Part shown: positions 34,711-39,035 of the stretch, piece by piece
Layout: every line of letters starts with the position of its first letter
Numbering within the stretch: the first letter of the stretch is position 1
Origin: Devosia submarina
GTDB taxonomy: Bacteria > Pseudomonadota > Alphaproteobacteria > Rhizobiales > Devosiaceae
NCBI RefSeq assembly: GCF_003056345.1
Contig: NZ_PYWB01000017.1
Coordinates: 1 to 39,035 of the forward strand
Length of the DNA stretch: 39,035 nucleotides
Direction of reading: 5' to 3'
Translations under genes and position numbers: made by a program
The notes under the pieces: model-generated
Database searches by the model: none
What the model saw: only the letters and a program-made list of their open reading frames with translations
Told to the model about the DNA's origin: nothing

Positions 34711-35937
34711 TCAGGCCCGGCTACGCGGCTGCGGCAGGTCGCGCCGCATGCGGGTAAGGGCTGACGCATATTCAGCCAGATAAAACAGGAAGGCCAGCAT
34801 CCACGCGAGAGCCGTTCCCGTGAGCACCTGCATATAGGCATCGGGAAGTATCGACGCCAATGGCCTCACGGCTCCCGCCACGAGGATGCATCCATAGCTC
34901 ACCATTGTCACCAGGGACGCCCGCAGCTCGAGCCCGGTATGCCCCCGCGTCGCCCGCGACATCACCGCCAGCGTCATCGAACCGATGCCGCCCACAGTCA
35001 GGACATGCATGGATGAAATCGCGTCCAGCAAGCCGAATGCAGTTGCCGCGATGGCGACCAGGCCGAGGACCACGAACCCGTAGGCGAGGTGCAGGATGAA
35101 TACTAGGCCCTCTGAGCGTGCTGCCCAGCCCCGCCACCGCGACAGCCGCACGCCCTGCGCCAGCGCCGCAGCCAGCGCCAGTATGCCGGTTGATTGATGC
35201 TCAGGTAGCGCGACCCACGCGACAAGTGCCGCGACCGCCAGGATCATGCTGGCAGTGTCGACATGGCCGTATGGAGCCGGCAGCCGCTTCTCACCTCGCT
35301 TGTTCAGCCAATTGCGCGTAAAGCTCGGCAGGATGCGCCCGCCGATGATCATGATGAGCGTGACATAAGCCGCCACGGCCGCTCGACCCGGCAAGTCGGG
35401 CCCAATCCCAGCCAGAATGCAGCCATGATAGCCTATGTTCGCAAGCGTCAGCGCTAGCAGGCCGCCCAGGATTTTGAGGTTGTTCCACTTCCGTCCCGCC
35501 ACGATCTCGCGCGCGCAGACGACCAGCAGCACCGGCATGAATGCCGCATCTATAGCCACGGCGGTCGCCAGGCCCATCACATCGACGCCGAGCAGCGCCG
35601 CCCGCCCGGCACACCACAGAAGGAATAGGCCGAGCAGGGGCATGCCGGATACTGGCAGCCGGCCCGTCCAGTTGGGAACCGACGTCAGCAGGAAGCCGGC
35701 CAGCGCTGCGCTCGTGTAGCCGAACAGCATCTCATGGCCGTGCCAGACCACCGATCCGTAAGATCCGCCTATTTCCAGCACACCCGTAACGGCAACGATC
35801 CAGAGCGCCATGGCGGCTAACCCCCAGATCCCCGCGGCGAGAAAAAACGGTCGGAACCCGTAGGACAGGATAACCGGGCCGGTTCGGGCTAGACCGCGAG
35901 GCACAGGGGTGCGGCGGCGGGTTTCGATGTCTGCCAT
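34711..35937 (-). CDS. nnrS: NnrS family heme-copper membrane protein
   Basis: A 408-residue protein with about twelve membrane helices. It begins with the NnrS-typical ILSYGFRPFFLAAGIWG, then VVWHGHEMLFGYTSAALAGF, FLLTSVPNWTGRLPVSG, and ILPSFTRNWLNKRGEKRLP. NnrS proteins are associated with nitric oxide stress relief during denitrification. It is the third gene of a leftward operon (unknown protein, DUF2249, nnrS) with 27-30 bp gaps, headed by a TTGCG-type box at 36782. No separate terminator is visible in the 7-bp gap to the convergent copCD gene. Confidence 0.92.
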   Translation of the reverse strand: MADIETRRRTPVPRGLARTGPVILSYGFRPFFLAAGIWGLAAMALWIVAVTGVLEIGGSYGSVVWHGHEMLFGYTSAALAGFLLTSVPNWTGRLPVSGMPLLGLFLLWCAGRAALLGVDVMGLATAVAIDAAFMPVLLVVCAREIVAGRKWNNLKILGGLLALTLANIGYHGCILAGIGPDLPGRAAVAAYVTLIMIIGGRILPSFTRNWLNKRGEKRLPAPYGHVDTASMILAVAALVAWVALPEHQSTGILALAAALAQGVRLSRWRGWAARSEGLVFILHLAYGFVVLGLVAIAATAFGLLDAISSMHVLTVGGIGSMTLAVMSRATRGHTGLELRASLVTMVSYGCILVAGAVRPLASILPDAYMQVLTGTALAWMLAFLFYLAEYASALTRMRRDLPQPRSRA

Positions 35938-35964
35938 ACTAAATGTCGGTCCGAAGGCTTGTGT

Positions 35965-36246
35965 TTACGCGTCTGGCTTGGCGCCGTCGACGGCAGGAGG
36001 AGATAGTCTTCTCACCCTTACACGCCATGATAGCGGTCCGCGCAGTTCATAGTTCCACTCGAACTCTCCAGAGTACCTGAAGTTGAACAAATGCCATAGT
36101 GGCATCGGATCGTGGTCATTGACGATGACGAAGGCTTCTCCTTCGGGCAGCGCTTTGAATGCTGTGAAGATGGTAGCGTGGCGCATGCGTGGAATGATCG
36201 CTGGGACGTCGATAACGACGTCACTCCTGTCGCAGTGACTGCACAT
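35965..36246 (-). CDS. single-domain DUF2249 protein
   Basis: A 93-residue cytoplasmic protein with a full DUF2249 module: IDVPAIIPRMRHATIFTAFK, then LPEGEAFVIVNDHDPMPLWH (the family HDPxPL motif) and WNYELRGPLSWRVRVRRL. The N-terminus carries a CSHC pair (MCSHCDR), a potential metal or redox site not needed for the fold. GAGG before the ATG supports the start. It lies between the unknown 147-aa gene and nnrS. Confidence 0.85.
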   Translation of the reverse strand: MCSHCDRSDVVIDVPAIIPRMRHATIFTAFKALPEGEAFVIVNDHDPMPLWHLFNFRYSGEFEWNYELRGPLSWRVRVRRLSPPAVDGAKPDA

Positions 36247-36276
36247 GTGAATACCTCGCCAGCAGTGTAGGAATGG

Positions 36277-36720
36277 TCAAGCGTCTCTGATCGCCCGCAT
36301 CGCCGACTTCCGGAACCGCACCGGCAGGATCATTCGAAGGTTGTGCCAAGCGAACCAGGTGCGCTCCAGCCGATCCGCGCTTTCGTTCGGAACGAACCGG
36401 CGCAGTTGAGCTGCCATCCATGGTCGCATCAGCTTTCCGGTGACGCCGCGTTCACCACATAGCAGTGAGACCAGATCAGCTTCACGGTTGCTCAGATCGC
36501 TCTCGCTATTCAGATCGAGCAGACGAGCCAGCGCGGCCTCTGCCTCTCGCCAATCGGCAGCAAAGATGTGGGTAAGGACATTGTTGAAGTGTCCGTGGTG
36601 TCGAAGCTCTACGACAAGCATGCCGGCGAGTTTCTGAGGTTCAATACGGTCTGCGTTTGCCAAAGCAACGTAGTCGGCTGGCATGATTTGGTCCGTGCCG
36701 GCACCCTTCCAATATTCCAT
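36277..36720 (-). CDS. unrecognised helical protein heading the nnrS operon
   Basis: A 147-residue soluble protein with no family I recognise. It is mostly helical: QKLAGMLVVELRHHGHFNNV (about 34-53), REAEAALARLLDLN, and a C-terminal basic stretch LPVRFRKSAMRAIRD. The His cluster HHGH could bind metal or heme. GAGG precedes the ATG at 36720; a longer frame to 36795 would run through the operator box and is rejected. Being first in a unit with DUF2249 and nnrS behind an NnrR-type box, it is probably part of the nitric oxide response. Confidence 0.65.
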   Translation of the reverse strand: MEYWKGAGTDQIMPADYVALANADRIEPQKLAGMLVVELRHHGHFNNVLTHIFAADWREAEAALARLLDLNSESDLSNREADLVSLLCGERGVTGKLMRPWMAAQLRRFVPNESADRLERTWFAWHNLRMILPVRFRKSAMRAIRDA

Positions 36721-36781
36721 GATTGTCCTCGCATGGCTTGAGCTTCCCGCAGCGCAATGCCAGTTTCGATTGGAGTGGTCT

Positions 36782-36795
36782 TTGCGGCATCGCAA
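36782..36795. promoter_or_regulatory. NnrR-type box TTGCGGCATCGCAA
   Basis: A perfect palindrome TTGCG-GCAT-CGCAA whose centre lies about 68 bp before the ATG of the 147-aa gene on the minus strand. It is close to the TTGCG-N4-CACAA site reported for R. sphaeroides NnrR. Confidence 0.65.
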
Positions 36796-37187
36796 TCAAC
36801 GGGAGCCACGCTGAATTTTCCTGGGCCATGACCAAGCTACCCATTGGGATAGGGAGAGTGCGTGGCTAACGTTGCTTCGTTCATTGGACGTTGGACCGCT
36901 GAAGTAAGGTGGTTTCACAAGCCCTGTTGGCACGACCGCAGAACCGACATGTGCAATATGTCTCGTGAACATCGTTCGGCTCGGCCCGTTTGGATGTCGA
37001 AAACGGGTGGGAGACGGACAGTCAGCTTTGGATCAATTGAGTCAGTCGCGTGAAAGGCATGATCGCGCCGGAAGCAGTCGATTAGTTGGAGGCCACTCCG
37101 GACCGTCTACGCGCTTCATCACAGAGCAAGCAGCGCTGATGGCGAGGAAAAGTGGAAGCACCAGATATCCGACCAAAATGAGAGTAA
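36796..37187. other. gene-free stretch left of the insertion sequence
   Basis: No complete gene is seen. The last ~145 bp (37042-37187, minus strand) are the downstream part of the short frame split by the IS: it continues in frame from the ATG at 38514-38516 if the IS and one GTAA are removed. The pieces encode a hydrophobic segment (LILVGYLVLPLFLAISAACS) and a polar tail, ending at TGA 37042-37044. Confidence 0.45.
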
Positions 37188-37213
37188 TGAACCGCACCGG
37201 GTTTACCGGAGGC
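37188..37213 (+). repeat. left terminal inverted repeat of the IS
   Basis: It begins TGAACCGCACCGGGTTTACC. Compared with the right end, four of 26 positions differ (9, 16, 18, 19). Confidence 0.9.
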
Positions 37214-37226
37214 CGTTGGTGTTAAG

Positions 37227-38132
37227 TTATGCGGCCATGGCTGCGTGTTCCAGCGCAGCGTAGTAGTTGGCCTCGGCTTCGGCCGGCGGGATGTTGCCGA
37301 TCGGCTCGAGCAGGCGCCGATTGTTGAACCAGTCGACCCATTCCAGGATGGCATACTCTACGGCCTCGAAGCTGCGCCACGGGCTGCGTCGGTGGATGAC
37401 TTCCGCTTTGTAGAGACCGTTGATGGTTTCGGCCAAGGCGTTGTCGTAGGAGTCACCGACGCTGCCGACGGAAGGCTCTATCCCAGCTTCGGCAAGCCGT
37501 TCGGTATAGCGGATACTGACGTATTGCGACCCGGGGTCCGAGTGATGCACGAGACCGCCTCCCTGCAAGGGTCGTCGGTCATGCAGAGCCTGCTCCAATG
37601 CGTCCAGGACGAAGCTGGCATGGGCGGTTCTTGATGCCCGCCATCCGACGATGCGGCGGGCATAGGCATCGATGACGAAAGCCACGTAGACGAAGCCAGT
37701 CCAAGTGGCCACATAGGTGAAATCCGAGAGCCAGAGCCGATCTGGTGCCGGGGCATGGAACTGGCGGTTCACGTGGTCGAGCGGGCAAGGAGCCGACTTG
37801 TCGCTGATCGTTGTGCGAACCGGCTTCCCTCGAATAACACCCTGCAGGCCGAGCTCCCGCATCAGCCTTTGCACTGTACACCGCGCAACATCGAATCCTT
37901 CCCGCTGCATCTGCCGCCAGACCTTCCTGACGCCATAGACCGAGAAGTTCTGGGCAAAGACCCGCATGACCTCCGGCCTGAGCGCTTCATCGCGCTGAGC
38001 CCGGACTGACAGACGTGAAGGATCACGGCGTGCTGCAACATGCTCATGATAGGTGGATGGGGCGACTGGCAGGACCCTGCAGATCGGCTCGACCCCATAA
38101 ACCCCACGATGTTCGTCGATAAAGGCGATCAT
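37227..38132 (-). CDS. IS3-family transposase OrfB (DDE integrase domain)
   Basis: A 301-residue catalytic transposase part. HTH_21-like [20 protein letters not shown] (about 67-86) is followed by the rve integrase domain with DDE residues in [17 protein letters not shown] and [13 protein letters not shown]. The C-terminal [20 protein letters not shown] is typical of IS3 OrfB. Its ATG overlaps the orfA stop by 4 bp; IS3 elements usually make an OrfAB fusion by -1 frameshifting. I do not see a classical A6G slippery site. Confidence 0.93.
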   Translation of the reverse strand: MIAFIDEHRGVYGVEPICRVLPVAPSTYHEHVAARRDPSRLSVRAQRDEALRPEVMRVFAQNFSVYGVRKVWRQMQREGFDVARCTVQRLMRELGLQGVIRGKPVRTTISDKSAPCPLDHVNRQFHAPAPDRLWLSDFTYVATWTGFVYVAFVIDAYARRIVGWRASRTAHASFVLDALEQALHDRRPLQGGGLVHHSDPGSQYVSIRYTERLAEAGIEPSVGSVGDSYDNALAETINGLYKAEVIHRRSPWRSFEAVEYAILEWVDWFNNRRLLEPIGNIPPAEAEANYYAALEHAAMAA

Positions 38133-38455
38133 CGCTTCAGTGGGCGGTCGAGCTCCGCCTGGGCAAAATAAGCCGACGCCTTGCGCAGGATTTCGTTGGC
38201 CTGCCGCAGCTCCCGGTTCTCTCGCTCCAGAGCCTTGAGCTTCTCGGCCACTTCACTGGGCACCCCAGCGCGGCTACCGCCGTCCACCTCTGCCTTCTTC
38301 ACCCACTCGTGCAGCGTATGGGCCGAACAGCCGATCTTCTGGCAAACCGAAACTACCGCTGCCCAGCGCGACGGATATTCCCCGCCATGCTCCAGCACCA
38401 TCCGTACCGCCCGGGTGCGCACCTCGGGGGAGAACTTGTTCGTTGTCTTGCTCAT
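38129..38455 (-). CDS. IS3-family transposase OrfA (DNA-binding)
   Basis: A 108-residue helix-turn-helix protein of the HTH_Tnp_1 type ([20 protein letters not shown], then [15 protein letters not shown]). A leucine-zipper-like helix follows ([20 protein letters not shown]) that mediates multimerisation in IS3 transposases. It is complete and overlaps orfB. Confidence 0.92.
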   Translation of the reverse strand: MSKTTNKFSPEVRTRAVRMVLEHGGEYPSRWAAVVSVCQKIGCSAHTLHEWVKKAEVDGGSRAGVPSEVAEKLKALERENRELRQANEILRKASAYFAQAELDRPLKR

Positions 38456-38482
38456 CAGGCTCTATCCTACTTGGGAGTTAGA

Positions 38483-38508
38483 GCCTCCGACAGACCCGGC
38501 GCGGTTCA
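38483..38508 (-). repeat. right terminal inverted repeat of the IS
   Basis: Read on the minus strand it begins TGAACCGCGCCGGGTCTGTC. This is the end nearest the orfA start. Confidence 0.9.
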
Positions 38509-39025
38509 GTAACCATGGTTGGGGTGCTACCCCCGTACCAGGCAAATTCCTCGCCACATGGTGTTCCGTACTGCAGAGTGTTGACCCAAGGGCCCTGCGT
38601 TAGGACCAGCAGGATCAACTTCGGTGCAGAGCCCACCAGGTCAGACCAACCGCGATGAGCAGCAATGGTCCTGAAATGCTGGCGCCTATGCCAAAAGTGC
38701 CATCTGCGCCTTGGGTGCAGGTGCTCGTTAGACCCATCGGGAGTCACCACGGCAGCTGCCCTCATCCAGTGGCCGCGCAAAGCCAGTGCAACAGCCAATC
38801 CCAGCGGCAATGCCCAGCTCACCGTCAAAATGAAGATCGCCATTGTCACCTGTTCTGTCGCCATGGTTGCTAAGGCCGGTTTCTGCTGAGTCTACAGTTG
38901 CCACCGAAAGATGGTGTATCGCGGCGGCTGTGGCGCGATCTGAGATCGAGAAGCTGCAGCCCCTTCATGTACGATGCTGTCGAGGTCGCACCTGACCTCT
39001 AGCATCCAGGGAAGGAGCAACGGCG
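38509..39025. other. IS right flank with short membrane-protein-like frames
   Basis: No complete recognisable gene. A leftward frame opens at ATG 38864 (MATEQVTMAIFILTVSWALP, one hydrophobic segment). It stays open through the in-frame ATG at 38514-38516 into the IS, but its middle part does not look protein-like. Another short frame lies at 38615-38737. From 38881 to 39009 nothing is recognised except the likely promoter of the gene starting at 39026. Confidence 0.4.
38615..38737 (-). CDS. possible 40-aa single-span membrane peptide
   Basis: The frame reads from ATG 38735-38737 to TGA: a polar N-terminus (STCTQGADGTFGIGASISGP) followed by a clear helix (LLLIAVGLTWWALHRS) ending the protein. 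Composition is protein-like and better than the overlapping longer frame, but the ribosome-binding site is weak. No family is recognised. It could be part of a decayed gene. Confidence 0.3.
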   Translation of the reverse strand: MGLTSTCTQGADGTFGIGASISGPLLLIAVGLTWWALHRS

Positions 39026-39035
39026 ATGGCGCATT
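39026..39035 (+). CDS. start of a gene running off the right edge
   Basis: An ATG at 39026-39028 follows GGAAGGAG (39010-39017) at about 9 bases, a strong start. Only Met-Ala-His is visible, so the product cannot be identified. Confidence 0.5.

Larger units (their letters stand above)
37188..38508 (-). mobile_element. intact IS3-family insertion sequence (1321 bp)
   Basis: The element has TG...CA ends, terminal inverted repeats matching at 22 of the outer 26 bp (37188-37213 and 38483-38508), two overlapping transposase frames on the minus strand, and a 4-bp direct duplication GTAA at 37184-37187 and 38509-38512. IS3-family members with 4-bp duplications are known, for example the IS407 group; I do not assign a group. 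Intact reading frames and matching flanks imply recent insertion. Confidence 0.92.

Overview
The window looks like a chromosomal stretch from a GC-rich alphaproteobacterium, probably of the Hyphomicrobiales (a Devosia- or Pelagibacterium-like lineage is my guess from protein style, not a search). The supports are the ccoNOQP-ccoIS order, Cu-type nitrite reductase with pseudoazurin, NnrS/NnrU proteins, FnrL/FixK- and NnrR-type operator boxes, and a SorC-controlled ribose-type ABC transporter. No rRNA, tRNA or CRISPR array is visible.

Region 1 (1-6.3 kb) is a patchwork: a fragment of a helical protein, a decayed nhaA 3' end, a BCCT betaine/choline-type carrier, a small membrane protein, a coupled DUF421-DUF2254 membrane protein pair, and remnants of an O-acetylhomoserine sulfhydrylase (metY-like) gene.

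Region 2 (6.4-18.7 kb) is a compact sugar-catabolic locus and the most interesting part. A leftward, overlapping five-gene operon encodes an MtnK-type kinase, an MtnA-type aldose-phosphate isomerase, both halves of a split transketolase and a RuBisCO-like protein. A divergent operon encodes a ribose-type ABC importer. A third transcript encodes a SorC-family regulator and a fused class II aldolase/short-chain dehydrogenase. A 31-bp near-perfect palindrome sits between the divergent operons. I infer uptake and phosphorylation of 5-methylthioribose or a related 5-deoxypentose, then isomerisation to the 1-phospho-ketose. From there RuBisCO-like protein plus transketolase, and/or the aldolase-dehydrogenase, would complete breakdown. 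The decayed metY just downstream of the RuBisCO-like gene hints at methanethiol recycling. I know of no described pathway with exactly this set.

Region 3 (19.2-36.8 kb) is a low-oxygen/denitrification block. It holds a degenerate hemerythrin-like protein, an NnrR-like Crp/Fnr regulator, DUF2249 proteins, NnrU, two pseudoazurins, a cbb3 oxidase cluster (ccoNOQP, a 67-residue membrane protein, DUF2189, ccoI, ccoS), NirK, a His-rich secreted protein, YcnI, a CopC-CopD fusion, NnrS and an unrecognised protein. Five Crp/Fnr-type boxes fall into two sequence classes (TTGAT- and TTGCG-type) in front of these units. Copper proteins predominate, and the copper-handling genes sit directly behind nirK. 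No nitric oxide reductase or nitrate reductase gene lies in the window.

Region 4 (36.8-39.0 kb) contains an intact IS3-family element with imperfect terminal repeats and a 4-bp target duplication. It interrupts a short membrane-protein-like reading frame, and the first codons of a further gene lie at the right edge.
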